Assembly (NCBI RefSeq): GCF_900177655.1
Contig: NZ_FXWK01000001.1
Span: forward strand, 1,860,001 to 1,924,000
DNA: 64,000 bases
Source: Devosia lucknowensis
Lineage (GTDB): Bacteria; Pseudomonadota; Alphaproteobacteria; Rhizobiales; Devosiaceae
Reading direction: 5' to 3'
The number at the start of each line of letters is the position of its first letter. Position 1 is the stretch's first letter. Made by a program: the position numbers and the translations under genes. This document shows, piece by piece, positions 39,289-47,718 of the stretch. A model generated the notes under the pieces. The model did no database searches and was not told the origin of the DNA. It saw only the letters and a list, made by a program, of their open reading frames with translations.

Positions 39289-39762
39289 ATGGACAAGGTT
39301 CCGATGACAGTTCAGGGCCACAAGGCCCTTGCCGCCGAGTTCGAACATCGCACCAGCACCGAGCGCCGTCGCATCATCGACGCCATCGCCGAAGCGCGCG
39401 CCCACGGTGACCTGTCCGAAAATGCCGAATACTCCGCCGCCAAGGAACAGCAGAGCCTCAACGAAGGCCGCATCAAGGAACTCGAGACCATGCTGGCGCT
39501 GGCCGACATCATCGATGTCTCCAAGCTCAGCGGCGACACCGTCAAGTTTGGCGCCACCGTCACCTTCATCGACGAGGATACCGAGGAAGAAAAGACCTAT
39601 CAGGTCGTCGGCGATCCGGAAGCGGATGCCTCTGCCGGCCGGATCTCCATTTCCTCGCCCATCTCCCGCGCCATGATCGGCAAGGAAGAAGGCGACACCT
39701 TCGAGGTCGCCGCTCCCGGTGGCGCCCGCAGCTATGAAATCGTCAAGATCCGGTTCGTCTGA
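39289..39762 (+). CDS. greA: Transcription elongation factor GreA
   Basis: The 157-residue protein rescues backtracked RNA polymerase by stimulating transcript cleavage. The coiled-coil tip [10 protein letters not shown] is intact, with Asp41 and Glu44. The C-terminal domain has [20 protein letters not shown]. The ATG at 39289 follows GGAGG. The order carB, greA, trxB, LysR recalls that of rhizobia. A GC-rich hairpin (39771-39780 with 39789-39798) without a T-run follows the gene. Confidence 0.96.
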   Translation: MDKVPMTVQGHKALAAEFEHRTSTERRRIIDAIAEARAHGDLSENAEYSAAKEQQSLNEGRIKELETMLALADIIDVSKLSGDTVKFGATVTFIDEDTEEEKTYQVVGDPEADASAGRISISSPISRAMIGKEEGDTFEVAAPGGARSYEIVKIRFV

Positions 39763-39908
39763 GAATCAGCACGGGGCCGGCGCATCGTCCGGCCCCGTCC
39801 CTGCGCTTGCGCGGCGGCGTCATTGCCTCCCGGCGCGGCATTTCCCGATTTTCCTGTGTCTTTCATGTGCACTCCCCCGGGCATAAGCTCGCAGGGTGTG
39901 AGTTTGCC

Positions 39909-39937
39909 TTGAAACATTCCCCCTTGCCCCCTTAACT
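39909..39937 (+). promoter_or_regulatory. Candidate promoter for trxB
   Basis: TTGAAA (39909-39914), 17 bases, then TTAACT (39932-39937) fit a sigma-70 promoter. The transcript would begin near 39944 and include GGGAGGAG (39942-39949), the exact complement of the CTCCTCCC motif in the small RNAs further downstream. Confidence 0.42.
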
Positions 39938-39978
39938 AGGCGGGAGGAGCATTCCTGGAATTCTGGAGAAACGTCGCG

Positions 39979-40929
39979 ATGCACGCGAAGGTCATCATCA
40001 TTGGCTCAGGCCCGGCCGGCTATACCGCTGCCATCTATGCGGCGCGCGCCATGCTCGAACCGGTCATGATTCAGGGCCTCCAGCCGGGCGGCCAGCTCAC
40101 CATCACCACCGATGTCGAGAACTATCCCGGCTTCGCCGATGTGATCCAGGGTCCCTGGCTCATGGATCAAATGAAGGCCCAGGCCGAGCATGTCGGCACG
40201 CGGATCGTCAACGACATCATCACCCATGTCGATTTTGATCGCCGGCCCTTTGTGCTGACCGGCGATAGCGGCGACACCTACACCGCCGACAGCCTCATCA
40301 TCGCCACCGGCGCACAGGCCAAGTGGCTCGGCCTGCCGTCCGAGCAGAAGTTCCAGGGTTTTGGCGTTTCGGCCTGTGCCACCTGTGACGGCTTTTTCTA
40401 TCGCGGCAAGCAGGTGCTGGTCGTGGGCGGCGGCAACACTGCCGTCGAGGAAGCCCTGTTCCTCACCAATTTCGCCGAAAAGGTCATCGTCGTGCATCGC
40501 CGCGACGAATTCCGCGCCGAGCGCATCCTGCAGGACCGACTGTTCAAGAACCCCAAGATCGAGGTGCGCTGGAACACCGAGGTGGTCGAGGTCGGCGGCG
40601 CGCCCATGCCGCCATCGGTCAATACCGTCACCCTCAAGGATCGTGTCTCGGGCAGGACTTACGAGCAGCCCATCGACGGCGTTTTTGTCGCCATCGGCCA
40701 CGCCCCCGCCACTGCCGTCTTCGCCGGCAAGCTGGACATGAAGCCGGGCGGCTACCTGCAGGTAAAGCCGGGGTCCACCGAAACCAATATTGCGGGCGTC
40801 TTCGCCGCAGGCGACGTCACCGACGATGTTTATCGGCAGGCCGTAACCGCCGCTGGCATGGGCTGCATGGCCGCGCTGGATGCGGAACGCTTCCTGGCGG
40901 AACACGAACTGGCGGAAGCTGCGGAATAA
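39979..40929 (+). CDS. trxB: Thioredoxin-disulfide reductase
   Basis: This cytoplasmic flavoenzyme of 316 residues reduces thioredoxin with NADPH. The FAD motif GSGPAGYTAAIYAAR lies at residues 10-24, the redox centre CATC at 133-136, the NADPH motif GGGNTAVEEA after it, and the C-terminal FAD motif GVFAAGDVTD. The start follows GGAG. The gene is 111 bases upstream of the LysR regulator in the same direction. That pairing is conserved in rhizobia, and the regulator there is linked to redox state. Confidence 0.96.
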   Translation: MHAKVIIIGSGPAGYTAAIYAARAMLEPVMIQGLQPGGQLTITTDVENYPGFADVIQGPWLMDQMKAQAEHVGTRIVNDIITHVDFDRRPFVLTGDSGDTYTADSLIIATGAQAKWLGLPSEQKFQGFGVSACATCDGFFYRGKQVLVVGGGNTAVEEALFLTNFAEKVIVVHRRDEFRAERILQDRLFKNPKIEVRWNTEVVEVGGAPMPPSVNTVTLKDRVSGRTYEQPIDGVFVAIGHAPATAVFAGKLDMKPGGYLQVKPGSTETNIAGVFAAGDVTDDVYRQAVTAAGMGCMAALDAERFLAEHELAEAAE

Positions 40930-40962
40930 GCCGAGAATGTCCGTAGCAAGTCACGCTCGTGT

Positions 40963-40975
40963 CACAATTATTGTG
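40963..40975. promoter_or_regulatory. Perfect palindrome between trxB and the LysR gene
   Basis: CACAATTATTGTG is a 13-base perfect dyad in the 111-base gap before the LysR gene. It could be an operator for autoregulation, but its fit to the LysR T-N11-A rule is poor. Confidence 0.45.
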
Positions 40976-41040
40976 CCTCCGTCGCCGCCGGCGGGGGCCA
41001 GCGTCCGACCTGGCTGAACAACAACGAAAGCGTCAACGAA

Positions 41041-41934
41041 ATGCTCGACTGGGACAAGCTTCGGATTTTCCACACCGCCGCCGAGTCGGGCTCTTTCACC
41101 CATGCCGCCGAAAAGCTCGGCATGAGCCAGTCGGCCGTCAGCCGGCAGATTTCGGCGCTTGAAGACGACCTGGGCCTCAAGCTTTTCATTCGACACGCGC
41201 GCGGCTTGGTGCTGACCGAAGTGGGCGAGCAATTGTTCCGCACCGCCCATCGCATGCACTGGGAGCTTCAGCAGGTCGAGACCCAGATGTCGGAAAGTCA
41301 GGACGTGCCGACCGGCCCCCTGATCGTTACGACCACCGTGGGTATCGGGTCGACCTGGCTCTCGTCGCGCCTCGACGAATTCCTCAAGCTCTATCCGCTG
41401 ATCCAGCTCGAAATTCGCCTCAACGATGCCGAGCTCGATCTGGCCATGCGCGAGGCCGACGTGGCCATCCGCCTGCACCGGCCCAACCAGTCGGAAATGA
41501 TCCAGCGCAAGCTGTTCACCGTGCACAACTACTTCTATGCGTCCAATACCTATGTCGACGAGCATGGCATGCCCGCCACGCCCGAGGATCTCGACAATCA
41601 TCGCATCATCAGCTTCGGCGAGCCGGTGCCATCCTACCTCGGCGACATCAACTATCTCGAGCGCATGGGGCGCAGCGACTCCAGTCCGCGCCGTGCCGCG
41701 CTGCGCGTCAATGCCATCTATGGCATGATGCAGGCCTGTCGCGCCGGCATCGGCATCGCCATGTTGCCCGCCTATGTCACCGAGAAGGAAGACGGGCTCG
41801 TGCAGGTCCTGCCCGAAATCGAGTTGCCGTCCTACGAAGCCTACTTCGTCTACCCCCCTGCCCTCAAGAATTCCAAGCGCGTCGGCGTCTTCCGAGACTT
41901 CCTGGTGTCGAAGGCCAGGGAGTGGAGCTTCTAG
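41041..41934 (+). CDS. lsrB: LysR family regulator, LsrB/VtlR type
   Basis: The 297-residue protein has the LysR winged helix at its N-terminus (FTHAAEKLGMSQSAVSRQIS) and a periplasmic-binding-like effector domain. Position next to trxB and the N-terminus MLDWDKLRIFHTAAESGSFT agree with LsrB of Sinorhizobium and VtlR of Brucella, from memory. Those regulators control small RNAs, envelope sugar and redox functions. A small RNA cluster with a shared promoter element begins 1.6 kb downstream. The gene symbol is by context, and orthology was not tested. Confidence 0.78.
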   Translation: MLDWDKLRIFHTAAESGSFTHAAEKLGMSQSAVSRQISALEDDLGLKLFIRHARGLVLTEVGEQLFRTAHRMHWELQQVETQMSESQDVPTGPLIVTTTVGIGSTWLSSRLDEFLKLYPLIQLEIRLNDAELDLAMREADVAIRLHRPNQSEMIQRKLFTVHNYFYASNTYVDEHGMPATPEDLDNHRIISFGEPVPSYLGDINYLERMGRSDSSPRRAALRVNAIYGMMQACRAGIGIAMLPAYVTEKEDGLVQVLPEIELPSYEAYFVYPPALKNSKRVGVFRDFLVSKAREWSF

Positions 41935-41963
41935 ACAGGCACTTTCTCGTTCCATGACTGTCC

Positions 41964-42108
41964 CCCCGGCGAAAGCCGGGGCCCATCCTGAGATCCCTTG
42001 GTGGATCGCTCTGACAGCCTCGCCCACCGTGCCGCCCTCGGACTTGATCCTAGGGCCACTCGCCAGATCAGCGGTGCGGATGTTGGCCCTCGGGTCGAGC
42101 CCGAGGGC
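41964..42108. repeat. Palindromic intergenic repeat cluster
   Basis: Two hairpins lie between the LysR and HAD genes. CCCCGGC-GAAA-GCCGGGG is at 41964-41981 and GCCCTCGGG-TCGAG-CCCGAGGGC at 42086-42108. The sequence between contains a CCTAGGGCCA segment also present at 51173-51183. These resemble the short interspersed palindromes common in alphaproteobacterial genomes. Confidence 0.65.
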
Positions 42109-42151
42109 GATTCGGTAAGTAAATGAGTGAGTGCAAACCGGGAATCGCAAA

Positions 42152-42859
42152 ATGCCCCGCATCTCGACAATCGCCTTCGATGCCGATGACACGCTCTGGC
42201 AGAATGAACAGTTTTTCCGGCTGACGGCACAGCGTTTCGCCGATCTGCTGCGGGACTACACCGATAGCCCCGATCTTGCCGATCGCCTTGTCGCCGCTAC
42301 GGCGCGCAATCTCCGCTTCTACGGTTTCGGCGCCAAGGGCTTTTCCCTGTCCATGGTGGAAACCGCGCTCGAGGTCACCGACCATCGTGTTCCTGGCACG
42401 GTCATTGCCGAAATTCTCGCCGCGGGCCGGGAACTGCTCGATTTCCCGCTCGAGACGCTCCCTCACGTCGACGCCGCGCTCAACAGGCTGCAGCACACCC
42501 ACCGCCTGATCCTCATCACCAAGGGCGATCTTTTCGATCAGGAGCGCAAGCTCGCCGCCTCCGGCCTTGCCGACTACTTTGCCGCCGTCGAGGTCGTGTC
42601 CGACAAGACCGAACCCGTCTATCGTCGACTATTCGATCGCCACACCGAAGGACCAGCCCGGACCATCATGGTCGGCAATTCTTTGAAGTCCGATATTCTT
42701 CCGGCGCTCGCGGCGGGCGCATTCGCCGCCTATGTCCCCCATGACCTCACCTGGTCCTATGAGCATGCCGACGAACCCGTTGGGCATGCGCGCTACACAA
42801 GAATCGAACACCTCGGACAATTGCAGTCCGCCATCGACGGCTTTGATGCGCAAGCGTAG
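42152..42859 (+). CDS. HAD family hydrolase
   Basis: The 235-residue cytoplasmic phosphatase-like protein has HAD motif I AFDADDTLW, motif II LILITKGD, the Lys of motif III near VVSDKTEPVY and motif IV MVGNSLKSDI. The cap region between motifs I and II is helical. The substrate is unknown. I chose the ATG at 42152, with GGGA eight bases upstream, over the GTG at 42131, because MPRISTIAFD is the normal N-terminus. Confidence 0.9.
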   Translation: MPRISTIAFDADDTLWQNEQFFRLTAQRFADLLRDYTDSPDLADRLVAATARNLRFYGFGAKGFSLSMVETALEVTDHRVPGTVIAEILAAGRELLDFPLETLPHVDAALNRLQHTHRLILITKGDLFDQERKLAASGLADYFAAVEVVSDKTEPVYRRLFDRHTEGPARTIMVGNSLKSDILPALAAGAFAAYVPHDLTWSYEHADEPVGHARYTRIEHLGQLQSAIDGFDAQA

Positions 42860-42888
42860 TCTCGGGACGCTTCTCCGGGAGATCGACC

Positions 42889-43404
42889 ATGCGCCCTGCC
42901 CTCGCAATCGCCATACTTCCGATCAGCGCCGCCCTTGCAGGCTCGGCGCAGGCACAGATGGCAACCATCGAGCCCGCGCAGGTTGGACAAATCTTCTGCA
43001 TCGGCAGTCTCGGCAACGACATGACGCCTGTAGCGGCCATGCTCACGGCCGACCTGCGCACCGTCATCGAAATGGCGATCGAGGCGAACACAGCCTTTGA
43101 ACTGGCCCATCCCGGCGATAAACCGCCGCTCGGCGACGGCCTGCCCTGGCGCAGCTTCCCGGACTATGCCGACGGTTGTTCGGTCGGCGCGGTGAGCGAG
43201 GATGTTTCGACGGCGACAGTCGAGATCCACTATACCTTTTCCGATGCGACCGACGCTAGCTACAGCGACACACTGTTGCTCCTGTCGGAAAATTTCGAGC
43301 CCGACATGCCGCACGTCTGGCGTGTCGACGACGTCCAAATGGTGGGCGGCAACAGCATGCGAGCGCTCCTCGATGCGGCTTTTGCAGCCGACGCGGCGCA
43401 ATAA
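42889..43404 (+). CDS. Secreted protein of unknown function
   Basis: The 171-residue product has a signal peptide (ALAIAILPISAALAGSAQAQ). The mature acidic domain contains two Cys (IFCIGSLG and YADGCSVG). I do not recognise the family. It follows the HAD gene by 29 bases and may share its transcript. A short GC-rich hairpin (43453-43467) lies after the stop. Confidence 0.7.
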   Translation: MRPALAIAILPISAALAGSAQAQMATIEPAQVGQIFCIGSLGNDMTPVAAMLTADLRTVIEMAIEANTAFELAHPGDKPPLGDGLPWRSFPDYADGCSVGAVSEDVSTATVEIHYTFSDATDASYSDTLLLLSENFEPDMPHVWRVDDVQMVGGNSMRALLDAAFAADAAQ

Positions 43405-43523
43405 TAGGCAGCATGTCGCCCGCTTTATGCGCAGTTTTGGCGCGCAAACCCCGCGACCGCCGGTCGCAGTTCAGCACTCAGTCGTTGATTTCATTGATGT
43501 TTTTATCGCCATATGCGTCATGC

Positions 43524-43578
43524 GCATGGCTGACATGATCCAGGTTAGGTTGGCGATCTCGCCGACCGGGCCTATATG
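43524..43578 (+). promoter_or_regulatory. Promoter 1 of the small RNA cluster with upstream element
   Basis: The upstream element GCATGGCTGACATG is at 43524-43537, the -35 TTGGCG at 43550-43555, then 17 bases, then the -10 TATATG at 43573-43578. The element begins 26 bases before the -35 and 49 bases before the -10, as in the other three promoters. Confidence 0.75.
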
Positions 43579-43584
43579 CACGGT

Positions 43585-43699
43585 CATCACAGCGGGTGTT
43601 TCTCCTCCCTCCCTTGCGCCCGCTGCGTTCCCTCCTGACCTGACCTTTGGTCGGTCACCCTTGGGCTCCGCTCTCCCCTCGAGCGGGGCCTTTCTTTTT
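43585..43699 (+). ncRNA. Small RNA 1, CUCCUCCC family
   Basis: The predicted transcript is about 115 bases. CTCCTCCC (43602-43609) lies in the loop of a hairpin closed by AGCGGG/CCCGCT (43591-43596, 43619-43624). A second hairpin follows (TGACCTGACC/GGTCGGTCA region). The intrinsic terminator is at 43664-43673 paired with 43681-43690, then TTTCTTTTT. The motif is complementary to Shine-Dalgarno sequences. This matches small RNAs known in Rhodobacter (CcsR) and rhizobia. The 5' end is estimated from the promoter. Confidence 0.75.
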
Positions 43700-43724
43700 G
43701 CCCTGACGTCACCCATGCAAAAAC

Positions 43725-43779
43725 GCATGGCTGACATGTCAGTTTCTGGATTGTCTATCAAACCAGTAGAGTTCATATA
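43725..43779 (+). promoter_or_regulatory. Promoter 2 of the small RNA cluster with upstream element
   Basis: GCATGGCTGACATG at 43725-43738 is identical to the first copy, with an extra shared C before it. The -35 TTGTCT is at 43751-43756, and the -10 CATATA at 43774-43779 follows 17 bases later. Spacings equal those of promoter 1 exactly. Confidence 0.75.
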
Positions 43780-43785
43780 GGCCTT

Positions 43786-43975
43786 GTTGCTGAGGCGCGC
43801 TCCGATCTCCTCCTCCCTTCGGACCCCGCATCGCAACAGCGGACTAAGGATCATCTCCTCCTCCCTTGATCCGAGGTCTATGGCAGAGCGGCATATCCTC
43901 CTCCCTTGCTCTCTGCCCCACTTTCGCCGGCTCAGCCGGTCGGGCTCCATCTCCGGATGGAGCCCTTTTTCTTTT
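43786..43975 (+). ncRNA. Small RNA 2, three CUCCUCCC hairpins
   Basis: The predicted transcript of about 190 bases has three hairpins that each display CTCCTCCC in the loop. They are 43801-43805 with 43819-43823 (motif 43810-43817), 43848-43853 with 43867-43872 (motif 43858-43865), and 43882-43888 with 43911-43917 (motif 43898-43905). A CCGGC/GCCGG hairpin and a terminator (43942-43950 with 43957-43965, then TTTTTCTTTT) close it. The three stems differ in sequence while the loops are alike, so the loop is what is conserved. Confidence 0.82.
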
Positions 43976-44043
43976 CGGCCATGCAACCTGTCACCACCCT
44001 GTCGAGTTGCCTACTTATTGGACAGATTGTCGCTGTGCCTAAT

Positions 44044-44098
44044 GCATAGCTGTCATGACGAGCCATGCATTGCTGACCAAACGGTCAAAACCTATATT
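44044..44098 (+). promoter_or_regulatory. Promoter 3 of the small RNA cluster with upstream element
   Basis: GCATAGCTGTCATG (44044-44057) matches the first copy at 12 of 14 positions. The -35 TTGCTG is at 44070-44075 and the -10 TATATT at 44093-44098, with a 17-base spacer. The register is the same as in the other promoters. Confidence 0.75.
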
Positions 44099-44104
44099 GC
44101 CTGT

Positions 44105-44299
44105 GTCGCTGGTGAAGCCGCTCCGTATCCTCCTCCCTCGGACCCGCTTCTTGCGACACCGGACCGACGCTGAATCCTCCTCCCTCAGCAACGGTCCACC
44201 GGTCTGGCGCATATCCTCCTCCCATGCGCAGGGCCAAAACTTGCGATTTGGCTTCGGCCCTATCATCAGGCTCCAACTTCGGTTGGAGCCTCTTTTTTT
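44105..44299 (+). ncRNA. Small RNA 3, three CUCCUCCC hairpins
   Basis: The predicted transcript of about 195 bases repeats the plan of small RNA 2. Hairpin loops with CTCCTCCC are at 44130-44137 (stem TCCG/CGGA), 44177-44184 (stem GCTGA/TCAGC, 44169-44173 with 44185-44189) and 44216-44223 (stem GCGCAT/ATGCGC, 44207-44212 with 44224-44229). The terminator is GGCTCCAAC-TTCG-GTTGGAGCC (44269-44290) followed by TCTTTTTTT, with a stable TTCG loop. Confidence 0.82.
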
Positions 44300-44320
44300 G
44301 CGCCGGCCTCAGCAGAATCT

Positions 44321-44375
44321 GCATGGCAGCACTTCCAATTGCGCGTTTGTGAAATCCTGCGCCGGGACCGATAGT
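44321..44375 (+). promoter_or_regulatory. Promoter 4 of the small RNA cluster with degenerate upstream element
   Basis: GCATGGCAGCACTT (44321-44334) keeps the first seven bases of the element. The -35 TTGTGA is at 44347-44352 and the -10 GATAGT at 44370-44375, again with 17 bases between. Offsets of 26 and 49 bases from the element start are the same as in promoters 1-3. Confidence 0.6.
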
Positions 44376-44381
44376 CACCTC

Positions 44382-44479
44382 AACGGCGGCGTTCGTGGTG
44401 ACCCGCCCCTCCAAGGTCAGAGGCTTCGGCCGAAGGCCCAATGGCTCCGCCCATCCCCTCGGGCGGAGCCTCTTTTTTT
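44382..44479 (+). ncRNA. Small RNA 4, divergent member without CUCCUCCC
   Basis: The predicted transcript of about 100 bases ends in a strong terminator, GGCTCCGCCC/GGGCGGAGCC (44443-44452 with 44461-44470), then TCTTTTTTT. It has CGCCCCTCC (44404-44412) instead of CTCCTCCC, and a TTCGGCCGAA self-complementary segment. It is supported by the promoter register and the terminator, not by loop motifs, so confidence is lower. Confidence 0.55.
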
Positions 44480-44609
44480 CCCCACATGGCAGGATCGACC
44501 CGGCACAAACTGCCTCGCGCCCGGCTTCGCAGCGCTTTCATCATTGATTTGACAGCGCTTTATTTCGGCACACCGCTTGCAACACATCCGGCAAAGCCGG
44601 AGCATCGCC

Positions 44610-45734
44610 ATGGTCGCCGTCAATTCCACATCCGCCTATGCCGCCTATCAGAGCTACGGTACGGCCTACACGTCCGCCGCCGCGACCCGGGCCAGCACTA
44701 CCGCCTCAACCAGTCAGGAAGCGGCACCATCGGCCGCCGAGGTCGTGCTGTCCGACGAAGCGAAGGCTGCACTGTCCGAGCGCAGCTTCGCATCCGTCAT
44801 CACCGACGCCCGGAGCAAGCTCGAAACCCTGCTCAAGGATGCGAGCCGCACCTCGCCGCTGCAGAAGGGCAAGCTGGCGCTCGACATGTCCAGCCTCGAT
44901 CATCGCGAACTCTACGCGATGTCGAGCGATGCCAGCTTTTCGGCCGAGGAACGCGACGCGGCGGGGCTTGAAATGCAGCGCCGCTTCGAGGCTGCGCTCT
45001 CCGGGCCCGCCGCCATCGCCGAGGTCACGGGCAACTACACCAATCTCTACAAGGCCGCCGCTGCCTATCTCGACGGCCTCGGCGCCGAGGAACGGGCCAG
45101 CACCGACTGGAAGTCCGGCCGCGATGCCGTCGCCGAAGGGCTGAAGCAGTTGCAGACCAAGCCGGGCACCCTGCCCGATGCCGGTGACAGCGACCCGGTC
45201 GCGCTCTATCTCGCGCTGACGGCCGTGGGCAAGGGGGCCGAGCCGGTATCCATGACCGACCTTGCCGGCAACACCCGATCGGCACTCGACCAGATTTATG
45301 CTCAGGCCAAGGCCAACGGCAAACTCGCCACCTTCAACCGCAATACCACGACCGGCACCTATGTCGACCTGGGCAAGCTTTCGAGCCGCGCCCTGTCCTC
45401 GATCGTCCTCGACAGGGAGGGCACGTTCACCCCGACCGAAGTCAACGCCGCCCGCTTCGCCCTGCAATCAAAGAGCGGCGCCACGCTGCTCGCGGGTTTC
45501 CAGTCGGCCAGCAAGTCCGGCGACCCCACCGCCTTCAGCCAGAACATCATCGCTGCCTTCAACTCAATGAGCAGCGAGGAACGCCAGGCCGTCGGCTGGT
45601 CCGACCAGCTCTACAAGGCCGCCATGCAATCCTATGCCAGCACCTCCAAGCTCATGGAGTTGTTTGGTCAGGCCACCGGCGGCGGATCGACGCCCGCCGG
45701 CCCCGGCAGCCTCGCGTCGCTGCTGGGCGGCTAA
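44610..45734 (+). CDS. Protein of unknown function, Ala/Ser-rich N-terminus
   Basis: The 374-residue product starts with an Ala/Ser/Thr/Tyr-rich unstructured region of about 50 residues. A mostly helical body follows, and the end is Gly/Pro-rich (GGGSTPAGPGS). There is no signal peptide or transmembrane helix. The low-complexity start recalls secreted flagellar or surface proteins of alphaproteobacteria, but I cannot assign a family. The ATG at 44610 follows GGAG at eight bases. It lies immediately after the small RNA cluster, 130 bases past the last terminator. Confidence 0.7.
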   Translation: MVAVNSTSAYAAYQSYGTAYTSAAATRASTTASTSQEAAPSAAEVVLSDEAKAALSERSFASVITDARSKLETLLKDASRTSPLQKGKLALDMSSLDHRELYAMSSDASFSAEERDAAGLEMQRRFEAALSGPAAIAEVTGNYTNLYKAAAAYLDGLGAEERASTDWKSGRDAVAEGLKQLQTKPGTLPDAGDSDPVALYLALTAVGKGAEPVSMTDLAGNTRSALDQIYAQAKANGKLATFNRNTTTGTYVDLGKLSSRALSSIVLDREGTFTPTEVNAARFALQSKSGATLLAGFQSASKSGDPTAFSQNIIAAFNSMSSEERQAVGWSDQLYKAAMQSYASTSKLMELFGQATGGGSTPAGPGSLASLLGG

Positions 45735-45835
45735 AGCTTTTCGGACCTCACTGGCACTGCATGCGCGGGTTCACCCGCACGGCTCCACATCCGCCGCACC
45801 GCCGAAGCCAGACGGTGGAAGCGTAGAACGTCGAC

Positions 45836-47107
<1,272 letters not shown>

Positions 47108-47154
47108 TTAGTGCATCACCCCCGGTGATGCGAAGCGCAAACTTCAGACCAGTC

Positions 47155-47574
47155 CTAGATTCCGATGCCCGCCGTGCCGCGCAGGATCACCCCCTGCACG
47201 CGCCAGCCCTCATTCGGCTCCTCGGCCATCTGGTAGATCGCCTCCCAGACCTTGCCGTCGACACCGATGAATTCGACCTCTTGCACCACCATGCCGGTCA
47301 CGAGCGTCCGCGACGAGCCGAAGCTGTGGCTGCGCGAGGCGGCAATCGGCGCATACCCGGCCCCTTTGATGTCGGCGATGAACCGCTCGGGGTCAGTATA
47401 ACTGGCGCGGAACGCAGCGCCTGCCATCGCAAGGGCAGCCTCCCCGTCATCCGCGCGAAGGGCTTCGATCTGCGCGCTGACACTGTCCTGCCATGCCGGC
47501 CGGCCTGCATCCTCCTGCGCCAGGGGTGCGACAAGCGCAAACGCGCTCAAGATAAGAGCAAGGATCGATCGCAT
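47155..47574 (-). CDS. DUF4864 secreted protein
   Basis: The 139-residue product has a signal peptide (SILALILSAFALVAPLA). The mature domain follows the DUF4864 pattern with WQDSVSAQIEALRADDGEAAL and a C-terminal WRVQGVILRG. The fold is likely NTF2-like. No function is established. The ATG at 47574 follows GGAGG at six bases. It is divergent to a small membrane protein gene. Confidence 0.85.
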   Translation of the reverse strand: MRSILALILSAFALVAPLAQEDAGRPAWQDSVSAQIEALRADDGEAALAMAGAAFRASYTDPERFIADIKGAGYAPIAASRSHSFGSSRTLVTGMVVQEVEFIGVDGKVWEAIYQMAEEPNEGWRVQGVILRGTAGIGI

Positions 47575-47718
47575 GAAAATCCTCCCGAGGCGCGGACAGC
47601 CGCGCCGCCACAGTTCTGCCTTCAAATGGTCGCGCGCCCTCCGCCTTCGCCTCACAGTGGAACCGCTTTTGCGTGGTTCTCTGGACAGCATCGAAACGAG
47701 GAAGCAGACGTCGATCCC

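Noticed and set aside
43202..43780. Plus-strand open frame extending from the secreted protein gene into the sRNA cluster
   Set aside because: It is out of frame with the signal-peptide gene, rich in Arg/Ser/Pro, and overlaps the first small RNA and its terminator.
43600..44223. Repeated CTCCTCCC units taken as a CRISPR or simple repeat array
   Set aside because: Spacing is irregular, repeats are only 8-11 bases and each lies in its own hairpin loop within separate promoter-terminator units. No cas gene is near.
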